Of a stretch of 64,000 nucleotides of DNA, positions 44,310-52,296 are shown piece by piece. Position 1 is the stretch's first letter, and each line of letters starts with the position of its first letter. Below the pieces are notes generated by a model. The model did no database searches, had not been told where the DNA came from, and saw only the letters and a program-made list of their open reading frames with translations. This DNA is from Clostridia bacterium (GTDB lineage Bacteria; Bacillota; Clostridia; Oscillospirales; CAG-272), in the NCBI GenBank assembly GCA_017520505.1, contig JAFXFN010000011.1, positions 37,209 to 101,208 of the forward strand, read 5' to 3'. A program made the translations under genes and the position numbers.

Positions 44310-45023
44310 ATGTTTGATTTTAAAAACAAGGTCGCTGTTGTGACCGGCGGCGCAAGAGGTATCGGCAAATGCATCTGTGAGCAGTTCAGAAAAGCGGGTG
44401 CTGAGGTTTGTGTAATTGATTTGTTTGATAATGACTTTTTTGAGGGTGACCTTTCCGACAAAAACACACTTGAAGTCTTTGCACAAAAGGTAATTGAAAA
44501 ATACGGACACATAGATTATCTTATAAACAATGCAGCCCCTCTTATGTGCGGTATAAATGACGGAAGCTATGAGGATTTTGAATACGCACTAAAGGTCGGT
44601 GTAACAGCCCCGTTTTATCTTTCAAAGCTGTTTTCTCCGTATTTTGCAAACGGTGCAAGTATTGTTAATATTTCATCCTCACGTGACAGAATGAGCCAAC
44701 CGAATACAGAAAGCTATACAGCCGCAAAGGGCGGTATATCAGCTTTAACCCACGCACTTTCCGTAAGTCTTGCAGGGCGTGTGCGTGTAAACTCAATTTC
44801 ACCGGGTTGGATTGACAACAGTTATAAAGTTTATGAGGGCCCCGATGCCGTACAACAGCCTGCAGGCAGGGTAGGCAACCCTCCTGATATAGCCAATATG
44901 GTACTCTATCTTTGCTCCGATATGGCAGGCTTTATCACGGGTGAAAATATCTGCATTGACGGCGGTATGACAAAGCAGATGATATATCACGGTGACTACG
45001 GCTGGAAGCTTGAAGAAAAATAA
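44310..45023 (+). CDS. Short-chain dehydrogenase/reductase
   Basis: A 237-residue classical SDR: the cofactor loop VAVVTGGARGIGKCICEQF, YLINNAAPLMCG (Asn-Asn-Ala), the catalytic Ser in ASIVNISSSRDRM, Tyr and Lys in ESYTAAKGGISALTHAL, and RVRVNSISPGWIDN. The Asp after strand 2 (VIDLFDND) suggests NAD preference. Substrate unknown. Cotranscribed with the rhodanese lipoprotein and ended by a strong terminator. Confidence 0.93.
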   Translation: MFDFKNKVAVVTGGARGIGKCICEQFRKAGAEVCVIDLFDNDFFEGDLSDKNTLEVFAQKVIEKYGHIDYLINNAAPLMCGINDGSYEDFEYALKVGVTAPFYLSKLFSPYFANGASIVNISSSRDRMSQPNTESYTAAKGGISALTHALSVSLAGRVRVNSISPGWIDNSYKVYEGPDAVQQPAGRVGNPPDIANMVLYLCSDMAGFITGENICIDGGMTKQMIYHGDYGWKLEEK

Positions 45024-45031
45024 GCTTTAAA

Positions 45032-45072
45032 AACAACATCTGACAGAATTTTTGTCGGATGTTGTTTTTTTT
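45032..45072 (+). terminator. Terminator of the rhodanese-SDR operon
   Basis: A 13-bp stem (aacaacatctgaca and complement with one G-U) and an 8-base T-run. Confidence 0.9.
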
Positions 45073-45082
45073 GTAAAACCTA

Positions 45083-45140
45083 TTGACAATTATATCGCAG
45101 TGCGATATAATAACATCACGATACATCGCAGTACGATATA
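45083..45140 (+). promoter_or_regulatory. PadR promoter with two phased operators
   Basis: TTGACA (45083), a 17-base spacer and TATAAT (45106) form a consensus promoter. A perfect 19-bp palindrome tatatcgca-g-tgcgatata (45091-45109) fills the spacer and overlaps the -10 box. A second, imperfect copy (45122-45140) covers the transcription start. The two centres are 31 bp apart, about three helical turns. This is the arrangement expected for autorepression by the PadR protein encoded next. Confidence 0.8.
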
Positions 45141-45158
45141 AAATGAGCAGGAGAGAAT

Positions 45159-45473
45159 ATGGACCAGCATATAAGAAAAGTATATATCCCGATGACGGAA
45201 ACGGCATTTTATATTTTATTTTGCCTTCAGAAACCAAATCACGGATATGGTATAGTTCAGACTGTCGAAAGACTGACAGAGGGCAGAGTACGCCTTGCGC
45301 CGGGGACTATGTACGGAAGTCTTTCCAAAATGGAAAAAGACGGTGTAATAGAATTTATAAGGGAAGAAGACAAGAGAAAAATATACGTGATAACCGAGCT
45401 TGGCGATGAAATTTTAAAAATCGAGCTTGAACGTATAAAACGCATTTACAAGATAACACAGGAGGAAATATAG
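45159..45473 (+). CDS. PadR-family transcriptional regulator
   Basis: A 104-residue PadR winged-helix repressor: MTETAFYILFCLQKPNHGYG, then the DNA-recognition helix and wing RLAPGTMYGSLSKMEKDGVI and KRKIYVITELGDEILKIELE. AGGAGAG precedes the ATG. It sits directly behind two palindromes that fit its own operators, and one base before the DUF2812 gene. PadR/DUF2812 pairs are widespread in Clostridia; the inducer is unknown, often a phenolic or cell-envelope-active compound. Confidence 0.93.
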   Translation: MDQHIRKVYIPMTETAFYILFCLQKPNHGYGIVQTVERLTEGRVRLAPGTMYGSLSKMEKDGVIEFIREEDKRKIYVITELGDEILKIELERIKRIYKITQEEI

Positions 45474-45474
45474 A

Positions 45475-46011
45475 ATGAAAACGAAAAGAAAGTTTAAATA
45501 TTTCAGCATATTCAACCATGAAAAGGAACAGGAATATCTTTCCGAAATGCATCGACACGGCTGGAAATTTGTGAAAGTAACGGGATTTTGCATTTATCAT
45601 TTTGAAGAATGTGAGCCTGAAGAAGTCGTATATCAGCTTGACTACAATCAAGAGGGAATAAAAAACAAAGACGAATATGTAAAAATGTTCAATGATTGCG
45701 GCTGGGAATATCTGCAGGACTACGTTGGATACAGCTATTTCAGAAAGCCTGCCGATGAAATGAATGATAATGAAGAAATATTCTGCGATGATTCTTCAAG
45801 ACTCGAAATGATGAGGCGTGTTATAAGGGGCAAAGTTCTTCCGATCGGTGTAATATTTTTTTGCTGTCTGTTGCCGCAATTTATTGATTCTCTTGATGAC
45901 GGTGAATACGTATGGGCTATTGTTTCAGGAATTCTTGTGGCAATATACAGCGGTTTCTTTGCACGTTGCGTCGTGAAATATTTTGCTTATAAGAAGAAAA
46001 CAGAAAAATAA
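45475..46011 (+). CDS. DUF2812 membrane protein
   Basis: A 178-residue DUF2812 protein. The soluble N-terminal part has the family signature FNHEKEQEYLSEMHRHGWKF and a conserved CGWEYLQDYVGYSYFRKP. Two membrane helices close the protein (VLPIGVIFFCCLLPQFI and VWAIVSGILVAIYSGFF). Always seen with PadR regulators; thought to report on or respond to envelope stress. GGAGG precedes the ATG. Confidence 0.88.
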   Translation: MKTKRKFKYFSIFNHEKEQEYLSEMHRHGWKFVKVTGFCIYHFEECEPEEVVYQLDYNQEGIKNKDEYVKMFNDCGWEYLQDYVGYSYFRKPADEMNDNEEIFCDDSSRLEMMRRVIRGKVLPIGVIFFCCLLPQFIDSLDDGEYVWAIVSGILVAIYSGFFARCVVKYFAYKKKTEK

Positions 46012-46030
46012 TTATTTTGGTGGATAAATT

Positions 46031-46900
46031 ATGCTTTGGTTAATTGCCGCTGTTCTTTCAGCAATCTTTGCAGGTCTTACGTCGATTCTTGCAAAATGCG
46101 GTATAAAAAAGACGGATTCTGATTTGGCGACGGCACTTCGCACGGTCGTTGTACTTATATTTTCTTGGATAATGGTGTTTATTGTCGGCTCACAGTCAGG
46201 CATTGCCGACATAAACGATAAATCGCTTTTATTTCTTATTCTGTCAGGACTTGCCACGGGTGCTTCGTGGATATGTTATTTCAAGGCGTTGTCAATGGGG
46301 GATATAAACAAGGTCGTGCCTATTGACAAATTGAGCACAATTTTAACGGTTTTACTTGCAATTATCTGCTTTGGCGAAACGAGTAATCTTGCGATGAAGC
46401 TGATTGCAACCGCCGTTTTGGGTATCGGTATTTTTCTGATGGCGGAAAAGAAAAAGAGCGAGGAAAAGGCATCGGGCAAAGCGTGGATGCTGTATGCTGT
46501 TTTGTCGGCTGTTTTTGCCGCACTTACCTCTATTCTTGCAAAGGTCGGCATTTCAAACGTCGAGTCGAATTTGGGAACAGCAATACGCACCTCGGTCGTG
46601 CTTATAATGGCGTGGATAATCGTTTTTGCACGCGGAAAACAAAAGGAAGTGAAGCAGCTTGATAAAAAAGAGCTTGTCTTTATTTCGCTTTCAGGCCTTG
46701 CTACAGGTGCTTCGTGGCTTTGCTATTACTATGCGATAGGTCACGGACTTGTAAGCGTTGTTGTGCCGATAGATAAATTGAGTATACTTATCACGGTTTT
46801 ATTTTCCTACATAGTTTTCAAAGAAAAGCTGTCTGTAAAAGCTGTAGCAGGACTTGTCTTGATGACAGTCGGAACACTATTGATGGTGTTTTTCAAGTAA
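46031..46900 (+). CDS. EamA-family drug/metabolite transporter
   Basis: A 289-residue ten-helix transporter made of two homologous five-helix EamA halves; both halves begin with the same pattern (LSAIFAGLTSILAKCGI and LSAVFAALTSILAKVGI) and contain SGLATGASWICYFKALS / SGLATGASWLCYYYAIG. The substrate is undefined (amino acids, nucleotides or drugs). It follows the PadR/DUF2812 pair by 19 bases and may share its regulation. Confidence 0.92.
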   Translation: MLWLIAAVLSAIFAGLTSILAKCGIKKTDSDLATALRTVVVLIFSWIMVFIVGSQSGIADINDKSLLFLILSGLATGASWICYFKALSMGDINKVVPIDKLSTILTVLLAIICFGETSNLAMKLIATAVLGIGIFLMAEKKKSEEKASGKAWMLYAVLSAVFAALTSILAKVGISNVESNLGTAIRTSVVLIMAWIIVFARGKQKEVKQLDKKELVFISLSGLATGASWLCYYYAIGHGLVSVVVPIDKLSILITVLFSYIVFKEKLSVKAVAGLVLMTVGTLLMVFFK

Positions 46901-46915
46901 TAAGGGTGAATATAA

Positions 46916-47422
46916 ATGAAAAAAATTATAGTTATCGGCTGTCCCGGAAGCGGTAAAAGCACATTGTCAGGAAAATTGCATAATATCACGGAAATTCCGC
47001 TGTATCACCTCGATATGATGTTCTGGAATGAAGACAAAACAACGGTGGAAAAGAGCGTTTTTCTAAAAAGACTTTCAGAGGTGCTTACAAAAGATTCGTG
47101 GATAATAGACGGTAATTTCAGCTCAACTATGGAATGGCGGATGAATGAATGTGACACGGTAATATTTCTCGATTATCCGACGGATGTTTGCCTTGACGGT
47201 GTTGAAAAAAGACGAGGCAAGCCGAGAGGCGATATACCTTGGATCGAAACCGAGGAGGATGAGGAATTTACCGAATTTATAAAAACATTCAATGTCAGCC
47301 GAAAGCCTGCAATACTTGCGCTTCTTGATAAATACAAAGAGAAAAATATACTTATTTTTAAAAGCAGAGAAGAAGCGGACAGATTTTTAAATGAGTGTGA
47401 GGGTAAAAGTGAAGATAGATAA
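46916..47422 (+). CDS. P-loop NTPase/kinase (FlaR-like topology modulator family)
   Basis: A 168-residue adenylate-kinase-like protein: Walker A IVIGCPGSGKSTLSGKLHNI, then HLDMMFWNEDKTTVEK and WIIDGNFSSTMEWRMNECDT with a conserved Asp-Gly-Asn, and the LID-like RRGKPRGDIP. This is the group annotated as AAA or DNA topology modulation protein; small-molecule kinase activity is more likely. It overlaps the next ATPase gene by 14 bases. Confidence 0.85.
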   Translation: MKKIIVIGCPGSGKSTLSGKLHNITEIPLYHLDMMFWNEDKTTVEKSVFLKRLSEVLTKDSWIIDGNFSSTMEWRMNECDTVIFLDYPTDVCLDGVEKRRGKPRGDIPWIETEEDEEFTEFIKTFNVSRKPAILALLDKYKEKNILIFKSREEADRFLNECEGKSEDR

Positions 47423-48077
47423 CGGTATTTTAAAATATTATCTGAAAAATGTATATTTCATCACGGGCACGGCTTATGCGGGAAAGTCAACTGCTGTTAA
47501 AATGCTTGCCGAAAAATACGGTTTGGTGTGCTGTGGGGAAAATTACCACATGGCGGTGTCTGACGTCGTTGCAACACCCGAAACGCATCCCGACCTTTGC
47601 TATAATAAAATGCTTAAAGATTGGCGGGATTTTGTAAGGCGTTCACCCGAAGAATACGAAAGATGGATATATTCCGTCGGCCGTGAGGCAGCGGAATTTG
47701 AAATTGCCGAGCTTATTTCGCTGTCAAGGAATAAAAAAGTAATAGTTGACACGAACATTCCGCTTGACGTTTTAAAAGAAATATCAGACTATGAGCATGT
47801 TGCGGTAATGCTTTGCCCAAATTCAATGAGTGTTGAGCGCTTCTTTGACAGAAGTGACCCCGAAAAGCAGTTTTTGCTGAACGTTATCGATAGCTGTGAA
47901 AACAGTATCGAGGTGATGGAAAACTACAGACGGGGTCTTTCACGCATCAACAGCCGTGAGCATTATGATGAATATGCAAACAGCGGATTTTTCACAGTCC
48001 TCAGAGATGATAACGGAGTTGACACAAGGCAAGAGGTGTGTCATATACTTGCAGAGCATTTTAAATTGACGGAGTGA
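47409..48077 (+). CDS. P-loop kinase-like ATPase, unknown substrate
   Basis: A 222-residue protein: YFITGTAYAGKSTAVKMLAE is an atypical Walker A (GxxYAGKST), followed by a kinase-like core with IVDTNIPLDVLKEISDYEHV and a long helical end. I start at GTG 47409 (KIDNGILKYYLKNVYFITG), which has GAGGGT upstream and lies inside the end of the previous gene; a reading six codons longer lacks a ribosome site. Two unrelated-looking P-loop kinases back to back suggest a small operon handling one metabolite or an antibiotic, but nothing in the sequence says which. Confidence 0.75.
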   Translation: MKIDNGILKYYLKNVYFITGTAYAGKSTAVKMLAEKYGLVCCGENYHMAVSDVVATPETHPDLCYNKMLKDWRDFVRRSPEEYERWIYSVGREAAEFEIAELISLSRNKKVIVDTNIPLDVLKEISDYEHVAVMLCPNSMSVERFFDRSDPEKQFLLNVIDSCENSIEVMENYRRGLSRINSREHYDEYANSGFFTVLRDDNGVDTRQEVCHILAEHFKLTE

Positions 48078-48087
48078 AAGTATAAAA

Positions 48088-48120
48088 AGTCGGCTCAAAT
48101 CAAGCTTGAGCCGACTTTGA
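48088..48120. terminator. Terminator after the kinase pair
   Basis: A perfect 13-bp stem (aaagtcggctcaa/ttgagccgacttt) with loop atcaagc, followed by GATTTTATAT. Confidence 0.85.
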
Positions 48121-48162
48121 TTTTATATATAAAAATTGCCTTTGTAAATTATAACGGCTTTG

Positions 48163-48191
48163 TTGACATTTGCGGCAGTTTATGATACACT
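48163..48191 (+). promoter_or_regulatory. Sigma-A promoter of the acyltransferase gene
   Basis: TTGACA, a 17-base spacer and TACACT, followed after 20 bases by GGAGGGG. Confidence 0.75.
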
Positions 48192-48224
48192 TTTATAAAC
48201 TGAATGGATACGGAGGGGCGACTT

Positions 48225-49529
48225 GTGAAAATTAAAATACGCAATCTTTCTTATGATGAGGTTTTGAAAAAGCCTCGTTTAAAGCATAAAAAGCCACGTA
48301 AGCCCAGCCGTTTTCTTGCATCCGTGGTACGTATTGTTTCAGCACCGACGTTAAAAAAGATAAAGTTTTCTTATACAACGGAAAGAATGGAGCTTGTCGG
48401 GGAAGAACCGTGCCTTATTCTTATGAACCATTCGAGCTTTACAGATATGAAGCTCGCTTTCGGAATTTTTTATCCGAGAAGAATGGGGATCGTGACGTCG
48501 GTTGATGCTATGTCGGGAATTTTGGGAAAGCTTATGAGATTTCTCGGCTGCACACCGACACACAAGTACGTTTCGGATATGTCGCTTATCAAAGATATAA
48601 AATATATGCTCAAGGAAAATAAGACGAGCGTGCTTATGTACCCCGAAGCAGGTTATTCATTTGACGGCAGAACAACGACCTTGCCGAGAGGCCTCGGCGT
48701 TATTATGAAGCGTTTGGGTGTTCCCGTTGTGACGGTCATAACCGAAGGTGCTTTTCACCGTGATCCGCTGTATAATATGCTTCAGATACGTGATGTCAAG
48801 GTCAGCGCACACGTAAAATGTATTGCAACACCCGAAGAACTGAAAGAAAAATCGGTCGAGGAGCTTGATGCGCTTCTTGATGAATCGTTTTCCTTTGACA
48901 ATTTTGCGTGGCAGAGGGACAATAAAATATCGGTTTGTGAGCCTTTCCGTGCCGACGGCTTGCACAGAATACTGTATAAATGCCCGAATTGTAATGCGGA
49001 AAATAAAATGGAGGGCAAGGGAATACATCTGACGTGTCACGGTTGCGGTAAACGCTGGGAAATGGATGAGTACGGTCAGCTGTCGGCACTGAATGCCGAA
49101 ACGGAATATCCGCATATCCCCGATTGGTACACGTGGCAGAGGGAGTGCGTCCGTCGGGAGCTTGAAGACGGCACGTATCTTCTCGATGAGGACGTTGACA
49201 TTCTCGTTCAGATAGATCTTGACTGCGTTTATAATATCGGCTCGGGACATCTTACACATAACACCGACGGCTTTCATTTAACGGGTGCTGACGGGGTGCT
49301 TGATTATAAACAGTCGCCCGTATTTTCTCATACTCTTTACGCTGATTATTATTGGTATGAAATAGGCGACGTTATAGGAATAGGCGATAACAAGTTTTCG
49401 TATTTCTGTTTTCCTAAAAACAACGTATCCGTTACAAAAGCCAGACTTGCAACAGAGGAGCTTTATAAAATCAAAAAAGCCCCCCGCCGCCAAAGACAAA
49501 TAAAAGAGGAAAGTGAATCATCAGACTGA
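48225..49529 (+). CDS. 1-acyl-glycerol-3-phosphate acyltransferase-like protein with zinc ribbon
   Basis: A 434-residue protein in two parts. The first (about 45-225) is a PlsC-type acyltransferase: LILMNHSSFTDMKLAF is the NHxxxxD catalytic motif, LMYPEAGYSFDGRT the second acyl-acceptor block. The second part has a zinc-ribbon-like CPNCNAENKMEGKGIHLTCH with CxxC pairs and an unrecognised C-terminal region. I start at GTG 48225, which has GGAGGGG seven bases upstream; an ATG seven codons earlier overlaps that site. The zinc ribbon on an acyltransferase is uncommon. It may acylate lipids or remodel envelope polymers. Confidence 0.82.
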   Translation: MKIKIRNLSYDEVLKKPRLKHKKPRKPSRFLASVVRIVSAPTLKKIKFSYTTERMELVGEEPCLILMNHSSFTDMKLAFGIFYPRRMGIVTSVDAMSGILGKLMRFLGCTPTHKYVSDMSLIKDIKYMLKENKTSVLMYPEAGYSFDGRTTTLPRGLGVIMKRLGVPVVTVITEGAFHRDPLYNMLQIRDVKVSAHVKCIATPEELKEKSVEELDALLDESFSFDNFAWQRDNKISVCEPFRADGLHRILYKCPNCNAENKMEGKGIHLTCHGCGKRWEMDEYGQLSALNAETEYPHIPDWYTWQRECVRRELEDGTYLLDEDVDILVQIDLDCVYNIGSGHLTHNTDGFHLTGADGVLDYKQSPVFSHTLYADYYWYEIGDVIGIGDNKFSYFCFPKNNVSVTKARLATEELYKIKKAPRRQRQIKEESESSD

Positions 49530-49564
49530 AAAAGTTGATTTTAAAGTATAATCAAATAAATTTC

Positions 49565-49604
49565 AAATGCCGAAAGACACATAAAATTGTCTTTCGGCAT
49601 TTTC
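49565..49604 (+). terminator. Terminator of the acyltransferase gene
   Basis: A 15-bp stem (aaatgccgaaagaca/tgtctttcggcattt) and a T-rich run. Confidence 0.85.
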
Positions 49605-49654
49605 TGTTATTCAGCGTTTGTAAATAAAATTGTGATTATATAAGAGCATTTCTA

Positions 49655-49683
49655 TTGACTTTTAGGTCGTATGGCGGTATAAT
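49655..49683 (+). promoter_or_regulatory. Sigma-A promoter of the MATE gene
   Basis: TTGACT, a 17-base spacer and TATAAT. The MATE reading frame extends back through this promoter, which shows that the longest ORF overstates the gene. Confidence 0.8.
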
Positions 49684-49744
49684 TCAAATCGTGTGCTGTG
49701 ACAGTAAAGATGGCGCAAATGCAAAGAAAACGGAGAAAATTATT

Positions 49745-51148
49745 TTGAAAAATACTGAAAACAAGGCTGCGGTGGCGGCAGGGAAAAACGATAAGATAGC
49801 CCTGTTTGAGACGGTGCCTGTCGGTAAGGCGCTTTTGACGATGGCGATACCGACCATTATCAGCCAGCTTATCACAATGATATATAATCTTGCCGATACG
49901 TTTTTCATCGGTATGACAAACGATCCTTATAAGGTTGCGGCGGCAAGCGTTGTAACCGTTCTGTTCTTTATTCTTACATCGCTTTCAAACCTGTTCGGCG
50001 TCGGCGGCGGTAGCCTTATGTCACGTCTGATGGGTGAAAAGCGTGAAGATGATGCAAAGCGTGTCGGTGTGTTCAGTATATACGGCTCACTCGGTGTAGC
50101 GTTGGTGTATTCTCTTGTTTGCCTTGCGTTTACCGAACCTCTTGCAAGGCTTCTCGGTGCATCTGACAATACGATAGCCTATGCTTCGAGCTATCTGTTC
50201 TGGGCGGTCGTTATAGGCGCTGTACCGTCAACACTCAGTATGACGATGTCGTTTTTACTGCGAAGCGCAGGATATTCAAGTGAATCGGGCTTCGGTCTTG
50301 CGCTCGGCGGTGTTGCAAATATTATTTTAGACCCTCTTTTTATGTTCGTCATTCTTCCTGACGGAAACGAGGTAACCGGTGCGGCTGTTGCCACAATGCT
50401 TTCAAACGTCATATCACTCGTGTATTTTTTGCTTGTCTATTTCAGACTCAAGGGCAAGAGCATTCTTTCCGTATCGCCTAAATATGCACGTATTGAAAAA
50501 AGTCTTATAATCAACATTCTTGCAATAGGTCTGCCGTCGGCTTTGACGACGATGCTTGCGAATATTACGAGTATTATAAAAAATAATCTTACGTCGGGAT
50601 ATGGTGATATAGAGCTTGCCGCATACGGTATCGTTATGAAAGCCGATATGCTTCCGCTGAATATCGGTATGGGACTTTGTCAGGGAATGATGCCGCTGGT
50701 TGCGTACAACTACGCTTCAAAGAATTATCCGAGAATGAAAGCCTTCACAAAAGCCGCACAGCTTTCGGGAATGGCAGTTGCAGGTGTTTGCATCATTGCC
50801 TTTGAGCTGTTTGCTCCGCAAATAATCTGGCTGTTTATCAAGGATGAGGCAACTATTGCATACGGCACGGTATTTTTGCGTATCGCTTGCCTTGCAACAC
50901 CGTTTATGATCTCCAACTTCCAAAAGATATTCTGCCTGCAGGCAATGGGCAAGGGAAAGGAATCGCTTATTCTCGGTATACTCAGGCAGGGAATATTTGC
51001 AATACCGATAGTGTGCATAATGAATCATTTCTTCAACCTCTACGGAATCGTGTCAGCACAGCTTATCTCCGACGGAATTACCTTTATATTTTCAACCCTT
51101 ATCTACCGTCACGTATATAATAAGCTCAAAGACGAAATTACACTATAA
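49745..51148 (+). CDS. MATE-family multidrug efflux transporter
   Basis: A 467-residue, twelve-helix Na+/H+ antiporter of the MATE family. The N-lobe begins FETVPVGKALLTMAIPTIIS; the conserved TMIYNLADTFFIG and FGVGGGSLMSRLMGEKRED follow. The C-lobe starts KSLIINILAIGLPSALTTML. It exports cationic drugs, dyes or metabolites. I choose the TTG at 49745 with CGGAGA nine bases upstream (start uncertain; the frame is open upstream into the promoter). Monocistronic, between two terminators. Confidence 0.9.
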   Translation: MKNTENKAAVAAGKNDKIALFETVPVGKALLTMAIPTIISQLITMIYNLADTFFIGMTNDPYKVAAASVVTVLFFILTSLSNLFGVGGGSLMSRLMGEKREDDAKRVGVFSIYGSLGVALVYSLVCLAFTEPLARLLGASDNTIAYASSYLFWAVVIGAVPSTLSMTMSFLLRSAGYSSESGFGLALGGVANIILDPLFMFVILPDGNEVTGAAVATMLSNVISLVYFLLVYFRLKGKSILSVSPKYARIEKSLIINILAIGLPSALTTMLANITSIIKNNLTSGYGDIELAAYGIVMKADMLPLNIGMGLCQGMMPLVAYNYASKNYPRMKAFTKAAQLSGMAVAGVCIIAFELFAPQIIWLFIKDEATIAYGTVFLRIACLATPFMISNFQKIFCLQAMGKGKESLILGILRQGIFAIPIVCIMNHFFNLYGIVSAQLISDGITFIFSTLIYRHVYNKLKDEITL

Positions 51149-51153
51149 AAAAC

Positions 51154-51184
51154 ATTGGCAGGGATTTTCCTTGCCAATTTTTTG
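51154..51184 (+). terminator. Terminator of the MATE gene
   Basis: A 9-bp stem (attggcagg/ccttgccaat with one bulge) followed by six T. Confidence 0.85.
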
Positions 51185-51227
51185 CTGTTAAACGGATAAA
51201 TAACTGAATCGGTTAAAATGTTGACCG

Positions 51228-51256
51228 TTGCAATTTGCCGTAAGTTATGGTATAAT
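51228..51256 (+). promoter_or_regulatory. Promoter of the unknown protein and acyltransferase genes
   Basis: TTGCAA, a 17-base spacer and a perfect TATAAT, 70 bases or more before the coding region, leaving room for a 5' leader. Confidence 0.6.
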
Positions 51257-51326
51257 ATTCTGTAAAGATAGTATATGGGACATTTGTATATGATGAAAAA
51301 TACTTTTTTATTAAAATTGCGGTTTT

Positions 51327-52277
51327 ATGAAAAGTGAAACTTCATCACGTGTTTATGAACATCATGGGATAAATGGAGATATGACAAATATGCTGAGAGA
51401 AATTATTGAATTGTTACCGTCCCCGGATTTGAAAGCTAAAATTAAGGAAACAGACCATCAGTTCAATGAAAACGAATTGTTGCGGATAATATACTTATAC
51501 GCTCCGACCTTTGAAATTCGTTTGAAGATGCTTTCGGATTTTGCTGAATTTGCTTCTGACAATGCTAAAGCTCAGGCGAAGGCTTATATTGAATTTGAAA
51601 AAGAAAAGTTGAAACGCTTTACAGAAAAATCCGACGTCTTTGTTTATGAGCTTCACATAAAAGAAACTCCCGAATCTTTTGATGAATGTTATATCTGCTC
51701 ATCATACAGTGATGCGCTTGTATGCATTGAGCGTTTTTATGAAAAATATGCAAATGTCTGTAAGGAAGTAAATGAGTATACAAGATATACAATTACAAAA
51801 CGCAAGGTGTTTTCCGAACTTGAAGCGTTCGAGGAGGATACTTATGCCGAATGTGTGCTTGACGGAAATAAATCGGTTTTGAAAATTTTCGATTACAGAC
51901 ATTCCGCTGATTGTGAATCGGAAATAATGTGCTCGGAATGTGACAAAATATGCCCATACAGGTATGACACATTACTGTTTCCGAATTTTGTAAAAGATAA
52001 AGATATAATAAAGTATTGCGATCACGAGGGCAAGACAGTTTACGGCATTTGTCTGTTTAATAATGATGATTTTACAGACGAATTTTTTGTCATTCCGATG
52101 GACGCCCCTGCGGTAAGAGATCATGCTGTAGGGAATGATTCCGAATTCAATTACCACGTACACGTAAATGTACCCGATGCTGTAATTGCAACAGCCGAGG
52201 AACTTGATGAGATTACAAGAAGAAATTATTTTGATTTTATTGAGTATCTGAATACAAGATCGTTTGAAGAAATTTGA
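51327..52277 (+). CDS. Protein of unknown function
   Basis: A 316-residue soluble protein I do not recognise. The N-terminal ~100 residues are helical (FEIRLKMLSDFAEFASDNAK and KAYIEFEKEKLKRF); the middle is mixed, and a Cys cluster MCSECDKICPYRYDTL around residue 210 could bind zinc or a cluster. The end is acidic and helical (DEITRRNYFDFIEYLNTRSF). No signal peptide or membrane helix. The true start may be the ATG at 51390 (GGAG 11 bases upstream). It lies 19 bases before the acyltransferase gene and shares its promoter. Confidence 0.6.
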   Translation: MKSETSSRVYEHHGINGDMTNMLREIIELLPSPDLKAKIKETDHQFNENELLRIIYLYAPTFEIRLKMLSDFAEFASDNAKAQAKAYIEFEKEKLKRFTEKSDVFVYELHIKETPESFDECYICSSYSDALVCIERFYEKYANVCKEVNEYTRYTITKRKVFSELEAFEEDTYAECVLDGNKSVLKIFDYRHSADCESEIMCSECDKICPYRYDTLLFPNFVKDKDIIKYCDHEGKTVYGICLFNNDDFTDEFFVIPMDAPAVRDHAVGNDSEFNYHVHVNVPDAVIATAEELDEITRRNYFDFIEYLNTRSFEEI

Positions 52278-52296
52278 TTGTAAAAGGAATACTTTT

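Noticed and set aside
45083..45409. A 108-residue reading starting on the PadR promoter
   Set aside because: It begins at the -35 box and overlaps the well-supported PadR gene in another frame.
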